Source: PBB1 sp046154125 (lineage in GTDB: Bacteria; Pseudomonadota; Gammaproteobacteria; Burkholderiales; Burkholderiaceae_C). Taken from it: DNA of 64,000 bases. Below, piece by piece: positions 23,801-32,881 of the stretch. Made by a program: the position numbers and the translations under genes. The stretch is taken from assembly GCA_046154125.1 (NCBI GenBank), contig JBJXEJ010000174.1:1-64000 (forward strand), read 5' to 3'. A model generated the notes under the pieces. That model was not told the origin of the DNA. It worked only from the letters and a program-made list of their open reading frames with translations, and ran no database searches. Within the stretch, counting starts at the first letter, position 1. Each line of letters opens with the position of its first letter.

Positions 23801-26800
23801 CAGCACTGGCGCGAGCCGGTGCTGGCAGGGGTTCTCCTCGGAACCCTGCTTGCCGCCGGCACGCCGTCGCCACGGCTCGCGATCGGGCTGTGCCTGCTGT
23901 GGGCCGCCTCTCCGGCGTGGACATGGTGGGTCAGCCGGCCACGTCCGGCGAGCGCCGAAGAAGCGCTGTCGATTGCCGACCAGGACTACTTCGAGAGCGT
24001 GGCGCGCGACACCTGGCGCCTGTTCGAGCGCTGCGTCGTGGCAGACGAGAACCACCTGCCGCCCGACAACCTGCAGACCCTGCCCTACGACATGGTGGCG
24101 CACCGCACCTCGCCAACGAACATTGGCCTGTATCTGCTCAGCACCGCGTGCGCGCGGCAGTTCGGCTGGATCGAGATGCCGGAGCTGATCACGCGGATGG
24201 AAGCGACGCTCGCGACGCTGTCGAAACTGCAGCGCCATCGCGGGCATTTCATGAACTGGTACGACACGCAGACACTCTCACCACTGCTGCCGATGTACGT
24301 GTCCACCGTGGATAGCGGCAACCTCAGCGGTCACCTGCTCGCAGTGGCCCAGGCCTGCCTCGAATGGACGCACGATCCGCAGCACCGGCCAACTCCCCAG
24401 ACCGCGGCACGGCTGGAAGCACTGGCCGACCAATGCGAAACGATTGCCTGGCAGGCCGATTTCAGTTTCCTGTACCACCGCAAGCGCCACCTCTTCCACA
24501 TCGGCTACCGAGTCGCCGAGCAGCAACTCGATGCGGGCTTCTACGACCTCCTGGCATCCGAGTCGCGGCTGACCAGTCTGCTGGCGATCGCCAAGGGTGA
24601 TGCGCCGGTTCGCCACTGGGCTTCACTCGGACGCATGTTCTATGCGGTCGGAGGCGATGCGGGCCTGCGCTCGTGGTCAGGCTCGATGTTCGAGTACCTG
24701 ATGCCGACGCTGGTGCTCGACGAACCTCATGGCAGCGTGTTGCGCGGCGCCTGCCATGCCGCGTTGCACGAGCAGATCGCGTACGCGCAAACCCAGAGCG
24801 TGCCCGGGCGCGAGGTGCCCTGGGGCATCTCGGAGTCGGCATACGCCGGCCGCGATCACACGCTCGCCTACCAGTACGCGCCGCAGGGGGTGCCGCGTCT
24901 GGCGCTGCGCCGCACGCCACCCGACGAACTGGTGGTCGCTCCGTACGCCACCGCGCTCGCGGCACAGATCGCTCCGCATCTCGCGCGGCTCAATTTCGCA
25001 GCACTCGAGTCGCTGGCTCCCCGTGAACGCTACGGTTTCATCGAGGCGCTTGACTTCACGGCGGCCCGCAAGGTGGGCGAGGAACCATTCACCCCTGTCA
25101 GCACCTTCATGGCCCACCACCAGGGCATGACCATCGTGGCGCTGGCCAACGTGCTGCTGAGCGGTGTCGCTCAGCGCTGGGGCATGGCCAATCCGCACAT
25201 CGAGGCGATGGCGTCACTGCTGCACGAACGGGCCCCGCGCGAAGTGTCGATGCTGTACGAGCCCCCCGCAGCGCCACTGCCACCGGCCCTGCAGCGCCGC
25301 GCCCCGGGCCTGCTGCGCGAGGTGTTCCCGGGCGCGACCGCGCTGGAGCCGACGCATGTGCTGTCAAACGGCCGCTACAGCGTCAGCCTGCGTGCCAACG
25401 GCGCCGGCTGGAGCCGCTGGGGCACGACGGGCATCACACGCAGCCGCGACGATGCGCTGCGCGATTCGCAGGGCAGCTTCTTCTACCTGCGTCGGCAGGA
25501 GGGTGCACGCGGTTCCGAAGCAGCACGGACGTCCTCGCCGCTCCTTTCCATCACACAACACCCCGCCCCCGATCCGGCGGCCCACTACCGCAGCGTGTTC
25601 CACGCCGATCGGGTGTGCTTCGACGCCACCTGGCCTGAACTCCAGGCGCACACCACGGTGTGGGTCAGCCCGGAAGACGACATCGAATTCCGCCAGATCG
25701 AGTTGCGCAACCTTGGCGACGATGTGCTCGACATCGAGCTGATCTCGGCCTTCGAAGTGACGCTGGCCGATCCGCGTGCCGACGAGGCCCACCCCGCATT
25801 CAGCAACCTCTTCGTGCGCGCCGAATGGCAGGCCGAGCAGCAGGCGCTGCTGTTCGAGCGCACACCGCGTCTGGCCACCGAGAACGGATTGCAGGCTGCG
25901 CATTTCCTGGCCGAATCCGATCCGCAGGTGGTGTCGATTCGCGTGCAGACCGACCGCCAGCGCTGGCTGGGCCGCAACCGAAGCCCCGACCAGCCGCAGG
26001 CCTCGTTCGACCCTCTGCCCGACACCGAATCCGGCACGCCGGCCACGCTCGACACCGGCCTGGACCCGGTCTGCGCGATGGCAGTTCGACTGCGCATCGA
26101 GCCGCAGGGCAAGGCGTTGCTGACCTTCGCGACGACGGCTTCCGACAACGGCGGCACGCTGCGCGCGGTGATCGACAAGTACCGGCAGGCCAGTCATGTC
26201 AAGCGTGCCTCGCTGATGTCGGCGACGCTGGCCAGCATTCGTTTCCGCACGCTGCGCATCAGCACCGAGAACTTCGATGCGATCCAGACGTTGACCACGG
26301 CACTGGTGCTGACGCTGACACGCCCGCGTACCCACGCGGCACGTCTCAACGAGGCAGTGGCCGGGGTATGCGACCGTCGGCTGCTGTGGCGCTTCGGCAT
26401 CTCGGGCGATCGGCCGATCGTGCTGGTGTCAGCCGGCGCGCCGGAGGGGCTGGGGCTGATCCGCTCGCTGGCCCAGGCGCTGCGCCTGTGGTCGTGGAGC
26501 GGCGTCGCGTGCGATCTGGTGGTTCTGAACGCCGAACCGGCCTCGTACCTGATGGCAGTGCAGCGCGAACTCGGCGCGATGCGCGAGCGCCACGACGCCG
26601 ACAGCGGCGCCGAATTCCGTCCCGCCAGCGCGTCGGGTCCGTCGAGCACCGGCCTCCACCTGCTGCGTGCCGACGAGATCTCGGCCGATGAATTGAGCAC
26701 ACTGCAAAGCGTGGCTCGGGTGCGGCTTCAAGCCGACGGCCGACCGTTGACCCATCACGTGCAGGAATGGGTGCAGCTGCACGAACAGGCCTTCGAGCAG

Positions 26801-29446
26801 CGGCACGAAATCTCGACGGCGCCGGTGATCCTGACGCAGAAGGTGGGCGCCGCGGTGCCAGCCACGACAGGAGCATTCTCGGCGGCGTCGGGCGAGTTTC
26901 GATTCGGGGTGAGCGCCAATTCGCGTCCGGTCAGGCCCTGGGTCAACGTGCTGGCCAACCGCGAGTTCGGCACACAGCTGACCGAGGCCGGTGGCGGCTA
27001 CACCTGGGCGGTCAACAGCCGGATGAACCAGCTCACCGCCTGGTCGAACGACCCGGTCGGCGATACACCGTCCGAGTGGCTCCTGCTGCAGGACCTGAAG
27101 ACCCTGGACACATGGAGCATCGCACCATCGGCGTGGGGCGACGACAGCGTGCCGTACCGGATCGCGCATGGTCAGGGCTACAGCGTGATCAGCCACCGGC
27201 GCGGCGATGTCGAGGTGACAGCCTCGTGGTGCGTGGACCCGCAGACGTCGGTGAAGCAGGTGCGGGTGCGCCTCGTCAACCGCGGCCACCGCACGCTGCT
27301 GCTGCGCGTGGTGGGCATCGCCGAATGGATGATGGGCGCCAACCGCTCGGACCGCGCCACGGTGCACACGGCGCTGCATCGGCAACGCCTGCCCGACGTC
27401 CCGACATCGAACGCGGCGGCAGACGGCAGCCGCTCGCAGAAGCTCACGGCGCTGACGGCCACCCAGCCGGAACGCTCGGCCGGCTTCGGCGACGGCACGG
27501 CGTTTCTCGCGATCGCCAGCTCGGATGACCGCGCAGAGAAGGCGGAGAACGGCGACGACTGGACCTGCGACCGCCGCGAGTGCTTCGACGCGCGCGGCCG
27601 CCTGGTGCTGCCCGACCACTTCGGGCAGCGCAGTGGCAGCGGGCTCGATCCGTGTGCGGCACTGTCGACGCGCGTGAGCCTGCTGGCCGGTGAATCGGTG
27701 GAGCGGGTGTTCCTGCTTGGCTATGCGGAAAGCCCGGACGCCGCGCGCCAGCTCGCGACGCTGGCGGCGGCAACCCCCGCGGTGCGGCGCATGGAGGCCG
27801 TGCGCGAGTCCTGGGATGCGTTGCTCGGCGCCACGACGGTGCAGACGCCCGACCCGCTGTTCGACGCGATGGTCAACCGCTGGCTGCTTTACCAGACGGT
27901 GTCGTGCCGACTGTGGGCCCGGGCCGGCTTCTACCAGGCGGGCGGCGCGTACGGGTTCCGCGATCAACTGCAGGATGCGATGGCACTGACCTGGGCCGCC
28001 CCCGCGATGCTGCGCGATCAGATCGTGCTGGGCGCGTCTCGGCAGTTCGCCGAGGGCGACGTGCAGCACTGGTGGCATGCACCAGGCGGCGCCGGGGTGC
28101 GCACGCATTTCTCCGACGACCTGCTGTGGCTGCCCCACGCCTGCGTGCGCTACCTGCGCGCCACCGGAGACACCGATCTGCTCGACGTGAGCGTGCCGTT
28201 CATCGAGGGTGCACCGATTCCGGATGGCGCCGAGGATGCCTACTACGCGCCGACCGTCAGCGGCGAACAGGCATCGGTCTACGAGCACGCGGCGCGCGCG
28301 ATCGACCACAGCCTGCGTGTCGGCGCGCATGGTCTGCCGCTGATGGGCACCGGCGACTGGAACGACGGCATGAACCGCGTCGGCCACGAAGGCCGTGGCG
28401 AATCGGTGTGGCTGGGCTGGTTCCTGTGCGAGCTGGTCGGCGACTTTGCGCCGGTGGCGCGCGATCGCGGCGATGAGAAGCGCGCACTGGACTGGGAAGC
28501 TGCCGCCCGGGGCTGGCGCGAGGCGCTGAACGGCGCGGCCTGGGACGGGCAGTGGTTCAAGCGTGCGTTCTTCGATGACGGTCAGGCCCTGGGGTCGCAC
28601 GCCAACGACGAGGCGCGCATCGACCTGATCGCGCAGGCCTGGGCGGTGCTTTCGGGTGCAGCGTCGCCCGAGCGGCAACGCGAGGCCATGCAGGCGGTCG
28701 AGACTCACCTGGTGGATCACGAGGCCGGCCTGATCAAGCTGCTTGACCCGCCGCTGGCCCATGCGCAGCCGAGCGCCGGCTACATCCAGGCCTACCCGGC
28801 GGGGGTGCGCGAGAACGGCGGTCAGTACTCGCACGCCGGGGTGTGGGCGCTGATGGCGCAGGCAAGACTTCAACTCGATGCTGCGGCAGGCGACCCCACC
28901 GGCGTTTCCGCTCGGCCCGATGTCGATCTCCCCTACCGCTACTTCACCTGCCTGAGCCCGGCTCACCGGGCTGCGCATCCGACGCACGGTGCGATCTACG
29001 GCATCGAGCCCTATGTGATGGCGGGTGACGTCTACACAAAGAAGCCGTATGTCGGTCGCGGCGGCTGGAGCTGGTACACCGGAGCGGCCGCCTGGATGCA
29101 CCGCGCGGCGATAGAGTCGATCTTCGGCCTGCGACAGGGCGCTCACACGCTGAGCTTCGCTCCCTGCCTGCCATCACATTGGCCGCAGGCCGAGTTGACG
29201 CTGAAGAGCGGGCAAGGCAAGGACAGCCGCACGATGCGATTCATCCTGATCCGACCCGCCGCACTCGCCGATCTGGAGACCACGGCCCCGTGGGGCGCCC
29301 AGATCCTGCACCCGGGCGATCTCCTGGCCTGGCGCGACCTGGCGCCGCAGTCGTGCTTCGTGATTCCGCTGCCGCCCCTGCCCGATTCGCAATCGGGGAT
29401 CGAAAGCGAGGCGGTTGCCGATCGGATCGTGACGTCGGCGATCTAG
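20867..29446 (+). CDS. Cyclic beta-1,2-glucan synthase-like protein (NdvB/ChvB type)
   Basis: Giant inner-membrane enzyme of 2859 residues, within the usual size of NdvB/Cgs proteins. The N-terminal 400 residues are cytoplasmic and helical. Transmembrane segments near 430-480 precede a GT84 glycosyltransferase with TLDSDTQLP (around residue 662) and RVHRWTRGDWQ (around 811), the D..D..RxxRW pattern. More membrane segments follow at about 850-1030, then a glycoamylase-like domain with the region FGISGDRPIVL near 1845. A C-terminal GH94-type phosphorylase domain carries GTGDWNDGMNRVG near residue 2497. Cgs initiates, elongates and cyclises osmoregulated periplasmic glucan from UDP-glucose. The linkage made here is inferred from the family. 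Confidence 0.9.
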   Translation: MAPSELRRLIPDATPALCDILDGARGRIEPPIRSEIFGLQRFAQHGRSLGETHRAARAGSRSAAFFPRLRNNIQTLREAHRYIGLQARTGYDISPAAEWLLDNFHLIEAQLEEIHEGLPRRYFRALPVLLDEPLAGLPRVYGVAWAFVAHTDGAFDEDLLIQFLSAYQETRELTLGEMWALPTTLRVVLIENLRRLAERVATNKAAREVANLCCDRIDSTSVAALDDLLALLDRRGVARVFLAQMALRMQDGRTTSQGGNRASDHADARAAQHEWLRRSLPDPAAMQAQQRADQTADNLSVSNAVTSLRAIGDADWTDIVARSSTLMHMMLGSPVFEAEHTMTRDRTLHGIERLARQSGRSEVSVAQTLLGLMHASQAGPGAVEGASVASHWLSGAGRPALMQALGLSERAAASWRAVARRLALPAYLGSLLLVTLAVVAWLLRHGGGLADPGVSVGLLWLGAALMLFPASEAVVAVINRLISESARPAHLPRLALTAGIPVEHRVMVVIPAMMTDAASIRALVHRLQLHHLANPERHAQFALLTDWADADSARVETDEGLLTDATQQIAALNARYPTCYQGGRDELTARTPAPPRFILLHRERRYSETEQRWIGWERKRGKLEQLITVLADPASSASASTESAFIDLGEASRIADGTKYIVTLDSDTQLPPGRLHDLVGVAAHPHNQPQVDATGRGVVSGYAILQPRIVTPLPTPKDFTLYHWLFAGQCGIDPYSAATSEVYQDVFGEGTYTGKGLLHVHAMHSVLSGRLPEGRVLSHDLLEGSIARCAAVTDITLIEDAPFHADVAASRVHRWTRGDWQLLPFLVDSLSRNSRYHLRSINRWKMFDNLRRSLVAPMSLALLLLALVSSVVSPWLAFALVLAAFSAGPLMGAVAGFSPSRDDIAQRYFYRQAAADLARALCGGAWLLALLPAQSVLALDAIGRAVYRMAISRRHLLQWTTAAAAQARAKTALPALVLQHWREPVLAGVLLGTLLAAGTPSPRLAIGLCLLWAASPAWTWWVSRPRPASAEEALSIADQDYFESVARDTWRLFERCVVADENHLPPDNLQTLPYDMVAHRTSPTNIGLYLLSTACARQFGWIEMPELITRMEATLATLSKLQRHRGHFMNWYDTQTLSPLLPMYVSTVDSGNLSGHLLAVAQACLEWTHDPQHRPTPQTAARLEALADQCETIAWQADFSFLYHRKRHLFHIGYRVAEQQLDAGFYDLLASESRLTSLLAIAKGDAPVRHWASLGRMFYAVGGDAGLRSWSGSMFEYLMPTLVLDEPHGSVLRGACHAALHEQIAYAQTQSVPGREVPWGISESAYAGRDHTLAYQYAPQGVPRLALRRTPPDELVVAPYATALAAQIAPHLARLNFAALESLAPRERYGFIEALDFTAARKVGEEPFTPVSTFMAHHQGMTIVALANVLLSGVAQRWGMANPHIEAMASLLHERAPREVSMLYEPPAAPLPPALQRRAPGLLREVFPGATALEPTHVLSNGRYSVSLRANGAGWSRWGTTGITRSRDDALRDSQGSFFYLRRQEGARGSEAARTSSPLLSITQHPAPDPAAHYRSVFHADRVCFDATWPELQAHTTVWVSPEDDIEFRQIELRNLGDDVLDIELISAFEVTLADPRADEAHPAFSNLFVRAEWQAEQQALLFERTPRLATENGLQAAHFLAESDPQVVSIRVQTDRQRWLGRNRSPDQPQASFDPLPDTESGTPATLDTGLDPVCAMAVRLRIEPQGKALLTFATTASDNGGTLRAVIDKYRQASHVKRASLMSATLASIRFRTLRISTENFDAIQTLTTALVLTLTRPRTHAARLNEAVAGVCDRRLLWRFGISGDRPIVLVSAGAPEGLGLIRSLAQALRLWSWSGVACDLVVLNAEPASYLMAVQRELGAMRERHDADSGAEFRPASASGPSSTGLHLLRADEISADELSTLQSVARVRLQADGRPLTHHVQEWVQLHEQAFEQRHEISTAPVILTQKVGAAVPATTGAFSAASGEFRFGVSANSRPVRPWVNVLANREFGTQLTEAGGGYTWAVNSRMNQLTAWSNDPVGDTPSEWLLLQDLKTLDTWSIAPSAWGDDSVPYRIAHGQGYSVISHRRGDVEVTASWCVDPQTSVKQVRVRLVNRGHRTLLLRVVGIAEWMMGANRSDRATVHTALHRQRLPDVPTSNAAADGSRSQKLTALTATQPERSAGFGDGTAFLAIASSDDRAEKAENGDDWTCDRRECFDARGRLVLPDHFGQRSGSGLDPCAALSTRVSLLAGESVERVFLLGYAESPDAARQLATLAAATPAVRRMEAVRESWDALLGATTVQTPDPLFDAMVNRWLLYQTVSCRLWARAGFYQAGGAYGFRDQLQDAMALTWAAPAMLRDQIVLGASRQFAEGDVQHWWHAPGGAGVRTHFSDDLLWLPHACVRYLRATGDTDLLDVSVPFIEGAPIPDGAEDAYYAPTVSGEQASVYEHAARAIDHSLRVGAHGLPLMGTGDWNDGMNRVGHEGRGESVWLGWFLCELVGDFAPVARDRGDEKRALDWEAAARGWREALNGAAWDGQWFKRAFFDDGQALGSHANDEARIDLIAQAWAVLSGAASPERQREAMQAVETHLVDHEAGLIKLLDPPLAHAQPSAGYIQAYPAGVRENGGQYSHAGVWALMAQARLQLDAAAGDPTGVSARPDVDLPYRYFTCLSPAHRAAHPTHGAIYGIEPYVMAGDVYTKKPYVGRGGWSWYTGAAAWMHRAAIESIFGLRQGAHTLSFAPCLPSHWPQAELTLKSGQGKDSRTMRFILIRPAALADLETTAPWGAQILHPGDLLAWRDLAPQSCFVIPLPPLPDSQSGIESEAVADRIVTSAI

Positions 29447-29495
29447 GGCCTGTGGCCTTCCGGCGCGAGCCCTCCCACGGCATCACAGGCCCTAG
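29443..29495. repeat. Perfect 12-base inverted repeat overlapping the glucan synthase stop codon
   Basis: Arms CTAGGGCCTGTG (29443-29454, containing the TAG stop) and CACAGGCCCTAG (29484-29495) with a 29-base spacer. No T tail. A second repeat, GTTCGA/TCGAAC, follows at 29506-29526. It may fold as a long stem at the transcript end or serve as an operator for the downstream kinase. The rest of the gap to 29631 shows nothing clear. Confidence 0.55.
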
Positions 29496-29631
29496 ACTCG
29501 AAACCGTTCGACCCCTGTTGTCGAACCCGACACCAACGCCCTGGGCATGACAGTCACCTCCCCCCACGCCAACCGGTTCAGCTCGCGGCCCCCCGCCAGC
29601 AGGACCTCGGGCGGCAGCCGGCCACGACGCC

Positions 29632-32600
29632 ATGAGTTCACCGGCTGAGCGTCTCGGGCAAGGCCGCGGGCTGGGCGTACTGCTGCTGATGGCGCTGTCG
29701 TACGCGGTGGTCGGCCGACTGTCGTTGCTGATGGCGATACCGCCGGGCTACGCGTCGCCGCTGTACCCTGCCGCCGGCATGGCGCTGGTGTTCGTGCTGG
29801 TCTGCGGTCGCAGAGCGGCCCTCGCGGTGACGGTCGGGGCCGTCGCCGTCAATGTGCTGCTGAATCCGCTGCATGCGCTCGGTGCGACCGAGGTGGTGAT
29901 CGGACTGGGCGCCGGGCTGCAGGCCCTGTTTGCCGCCGAACTGGTGCGGCGCAGGGTCAGACAGCCCCTCACTCTGTCGTCTCCGGGCGAAATCGCGCGC
30001 TTCTACCTGTTCGGCGCCCTGATCGGCTGTCTGGTCAGCGCCAGCGTGGCGACCACGGCCCTGCTTGTCGCGGACGTCGTGCCCGCATCGGCCTGGCCCG
30101 TGACCTGGCTGACGTGGTGGATGGGCGACGCGCTCGGCACCTTGATCGCCGCGCCGATCCTGCTGACGATGATCGGACGCCCTCGGGAGGCGTGGGCACC
30201 TCGGCGCCGGACAGTGGGCCTGACGCTGGGCATCGTGACCTTGCTGCTGGTGGCGACGACCGTGCAGGTCGCGCGATGGGACCGCGAGCGGGTGCAGACC
30301 AGCTTCGAACGCGATGCTTCGGCTGCATCGACGGCCGCCCTGTCCCAGCTGAACACCCCGCTGCATGCGCTGGAGGCCTTGCGGGGCCTGTTCATCGGAT
30401 CGAGCCATGTCGACCCTGCAGAAATGCGCCTCGCAGCGGGCTACTGGATGGACCGCAAGAGCGACCTGCAGGCCATCGGATACCACGAGCGCGTTCAACT
30501 CGCCGACATTCCGGCATTCGAGCAGCAACTGCAAGGCGAAGGGTTGGCCGACTACCGCGTGATGGACCGGACGGCCACGAACAGCCGGGTGCCGACCCTG
30601 GCGCCAGAGGCCTACGCCGTTCGCATGGTCGAGCCGATGCAGGACAACTCTTCGCTGATGGGCGTCAACGCGTTGTCGATTCCCGAGGCCCGTGCCGCCA
30701 TACAAGCCGCCGTGCGCACCGACCAGGCCGTCGCCAGTGCGGCATTCCAGCTGTCGCAGGATCCGCCCGACTCGCAGAAGCTCGGGGTGGTGATCTATCG
30801 TGCGATCTACCGCGGCAAGCCCGCGACGGAACAGGAGCGGGTGTCGGCAGCCCTCGGCGTGGTGTTCGTCACCGTGCGCGTCGAAGACCTACTGCGAACG
30901 GTGCTGGCGCAGGCCCCCGCCTACCTGCATTTCTGCGTGACCGACACCGATGAAGCGGCACGCCAGCGCCAGCTCGCCGCCACAGCACTGTGTGCCGACG
31001 CCCCGGACGCACTGGTGCACCGCCGGACGCTCGCCTTCGCAGGGCGTCAATGGGAATTGCGGGTCAACGCCAGCGAAGCCGGCGCCAGCCAGGCCGCGGG
31101 CGCGCGCCACTACGCCTGGCTGTTCTCCAGCGTCGGGCTGCTGACAGCCTCGGTACTGGGCGCCCTGCTGCTGACGGTGACCGGCCGCGCCCGCATCATC
31201 GAGCTGGCCGTGAAGGATCGCACCGCTGCGCTCGAACAGCAGGTGCGCGAGCGTGCTCAGGTCGAGGCCGCGATGCGCGAAAGCGAGCAGCGGTTCCGCA
31301 ACATCTTCAACAACGTGCCGATAGGCGTGCTCTACACCGACATCGACGGCGCCGTGCGGCAGGCCAATCCGCGCTTCTGCGAGTTGGTCGGGCGCGATGC
31401 CGCAACGCTGGCTCACCTGAAGACGCGGGATTTCCTGCACCCCGACGACGTCGACGAAGACACGACCCTGCTCAACCGGCTGCTGCGCGGCGAAATCGCG
31501 ACCTACCGGCGGCAGAAGCGCTACGTCGCACCGGATGGGCACACGATGTGGGTGCAGTGCAGCGTGTCGCTGCTGCGCGACGAGAACGGCCAGCCCCAGC
31601 GCATCGTCAGCGTGGCCGAGGACATCACCGAGCACCTGCGGCTGGCCGAGGCGGTGCGTGCCCGCGAAGCGGCCGAAGCATCGAATCGCGCGAAAAGCGA
31701 GTTCCTCTCGCGCATGAGCCACGAACTGCGCACTCCGCTGAACGCGATGCTCGGCTTCGCCCAGTTGCTGGAGCTGGAAGACCGACCGGCGCTGGGCGCC
31801 GCACAGCGGGCCTGGGTGGGACAGATCCAGCAAGCCGGCTGGCACCTGCTGGAGATGATCAACGACGTGCTGGATCTGTCGCGGATCGAATCCGGCAACC
31901 TGCGCATGGAGCTGGAAATCCTGGATCTGCCGGAGTTGCTCGCCGGCACCCGGCCGCTGGTGCAGCAAGCCGCCGACCTGCGCAACATCGTCATCACCGA
32001 GGAGCTGGCGCGCGGTGCGCGATTCATCACCGGCGACACCACCCGCGTCAGGCAGATCCTGACCAACCTCCTTTCGAACGCCGTCAAGTACAACGTCGAC
32101 GGCGGGCGCATCCACCTGTCCACCCAGGTGCAGGGCGACTGGGTCGAATTGATGGTCACCGACACCGGGCTCGGCATGAGCGCCGAGCAGATGGCCTCGC
32201 TGTTCCAGCCCTTCAACCGACTGGGTCGCGAGCTCACCGGCACAGAGGGAACCGGCATCGGCCTGGTGATCAGCCAACGGCTGGCAGAGCTGATGGGCGG
32301 CGAACTGCGGGCGGCCAGCCACGTCGGCCAGGGCTCCTCGTTCATCCTGCGCCTGCCGGCAGCAGGCGACCCGGACACCGTGCCATCGGACCTGGATGGC
32401 GTGGCCACCGACCGCAACGACTATCACAGGCGGCACGTCCATTACGTCGAGGACAACGAGACCAATGTCGAGGTCATGCGCGGCGTGCTGGCACAGCGTC
32501 CGCAAGTGCAGCTCGATGTCTCGACCACCGGGCTGGACGGCCTTGCTGCGATCCGCGCGCAGCGCCCCGACGTCGTGCTGCTCGACATGCACCTCCCGGA

Positions 32601-32814
32601 CATCAGCGGGCTCGAACTTCTGCGGCACCTCAAGCTCGATCCAGCCACGAGGTCGATCCCGGTGGTCGCCGTGTCGGCCGATGCACTTCCCGCGCAGATC
32701 GACGACGCGTTCATGGCGGGTGCGCACCGCTACCTCACCAAGCCGGTCAATGTCGCCGAGTTGCTGTCGGTTCTGGACGAATTGCTGAGCCAGGCGGAGA
32801 CCGGTTTTCAGTGA
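29632..32814 (+). CDS. Hybrid sensor histidine kinase (MASE1-CHASE-PAS-HisKA-HATPase-REC)
   Basis: Membrane sensor kinase of 1060 residues. A MASE1 domain with about eight hydrophobic helices fills residues 10-185. A CHASE-type periplasmic domain follows (about 225-480), closed by a further helix near 490-515. After a short coiled linker come a PAS domain (550-670), the HisKA domain with SHELRTPLNAM (His near 700), an HATPase domain with DTGLGMS and GTGIGLVIS, and a receiver domain with VLLDMHLPD (Asp near 985) and the conserved lysine in YLTKP. It would autophosphorylate and pass phosphate to its own receiver; no output partner is adjacent. The ligand is unknown. Confidence 0.9.
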   Translation: MSSPAERLGQGRGLGVLLLMALSYAVVGRLSLLMAIPPGYASPLYPAAGMALVFVLVCGRRAALAVTVGAVAVNVLLNPLHALGATEVVIGLGAGLQALFAAELVRRRVRQPLTLSSPGEIARFYLFGALIGCLVSASVATTALLVADVVPASAWPVTWLTWWMGDALGTLIAAPILLTMIGRPREAWAPRRRTVGLTLGIVTLLLVATTVQVARWDRERVQTSFERDASAASTAALSQLNTPLHALEALRGLFIGSSHVDPAEMRLAAGYWMDRKSDLQAIGYHERVQLADIPAFEQQLQGEGLADYRVMDRTATNSRVPTLAPEAYAVRMVEPMQDNSSLMGVNALSIPEARAAIQAAVRTDQAVASAAFQLSQDPPDSQKLGVVIYRAIYRGKPATEQERVSAALGVVFVTVRVEDLLRTVLAQAPAYLHFCVTDTDEAARQRQLAATALCADAPDALVHRRTLAFAGRQWELRVNASEAGASQAAGARHYAWLFSSVGLLTASVLGALLLTVTGRARIIELAVKDRTAALEQQVRERAQVEAAMRESEQRFRNIFNNVPIGVLYTDIDGAVRQANPRFCELVGRDAATLAHLKTRDFLHPDDVDEDTTLLNRLLRGEIATYRRQKRYVAPDGHTMWVQCSVSLLRDENGQPQRIVSVAEDITEHLRLAEAVRAREAAEASNRAKSEFLSRMSHELRTPLNAMLGFAQLLELEDRPALGAAQRAWVGQIQQAGWHLLEMINDVLDLSRIESGNLRMELEILDLPELLAGTRPLVQQAADLRNIVITEELARGARFITGDTTRVRQILTNLLSNAVKYNVDGGRIHLSTQVQGDWVELMVTDTGLGMSAEQMASLFQPFNRLGRELTGTEGTGIGLVISQRLAELMGGELRAASHVGQGSSFILRLPAAGDPDTVPSDLDGVATDRNDYHRRHVHYVEDNETNVEVMRGVLAQRPQVQLDVSTTGLDGLAAIRAQRPDVVLLDMHLPDISGLELLRHLKLDPATRSIPVVAVSADALPAQIDDAFMAGAHRYLTKPVNVAELLSVLDELLSQAETGFQ

Positions 32815-32821
32815 TCCCTCT

Positions 32822-32848
32822 TTGGCACTCAGTTACCGAGAGTGCTAA
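32822..32848. promoter_or_regulatory. CIRCE operator (HrcA binding site) upstream of rpoH
   Basis: TTGGCACTC-N9-GAGTGCTAA differs from the CIRCE consensus TTAGCACTC-N9-GAGTGCTAA at one base, with exact arm length and spacing. CIRCE is the operator of the heat-shock repressor HrcA. It lies 34-60 bases before the rpoH start and overlaps the promoter listed next, so HrcA would block transcription directly. Confidence 0.88.
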
Positions 32849-32851
32849 TAT
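32822..32851 (+). promoter_or_regulatory. Sigma70-type promoter of rpoH embedded in the CIRCE element
   Basis: A -35 box TTGGCA (32822-32827) and a -10 box TAATAT (32846-32851) are 18 bases apart. Both lie within or at the edge of the CIRCE repeat. Transcription would begin near 32858, giving a leader of about 25 bases to the rpoH ATG. Confidence 0.65.
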
Positions 32852-32881
32852 CATGGAACCAAGACCCGTTTGAGGGAGTCA

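Noticed and set aside
26429..29146. Minus-strand open frame of about 900 codons inside the glucan synthase
   Set aside because: Antisense shadow of GC-rich sequence; no recognisable domain and the sense frame is a well-conserved enzyme.
20867..29446. Split of the giant frame into separate genes (transferase and phosphorylase)
   Set aside because: The frame is continuous and its length and domain order match known cyclic glucan synthases.
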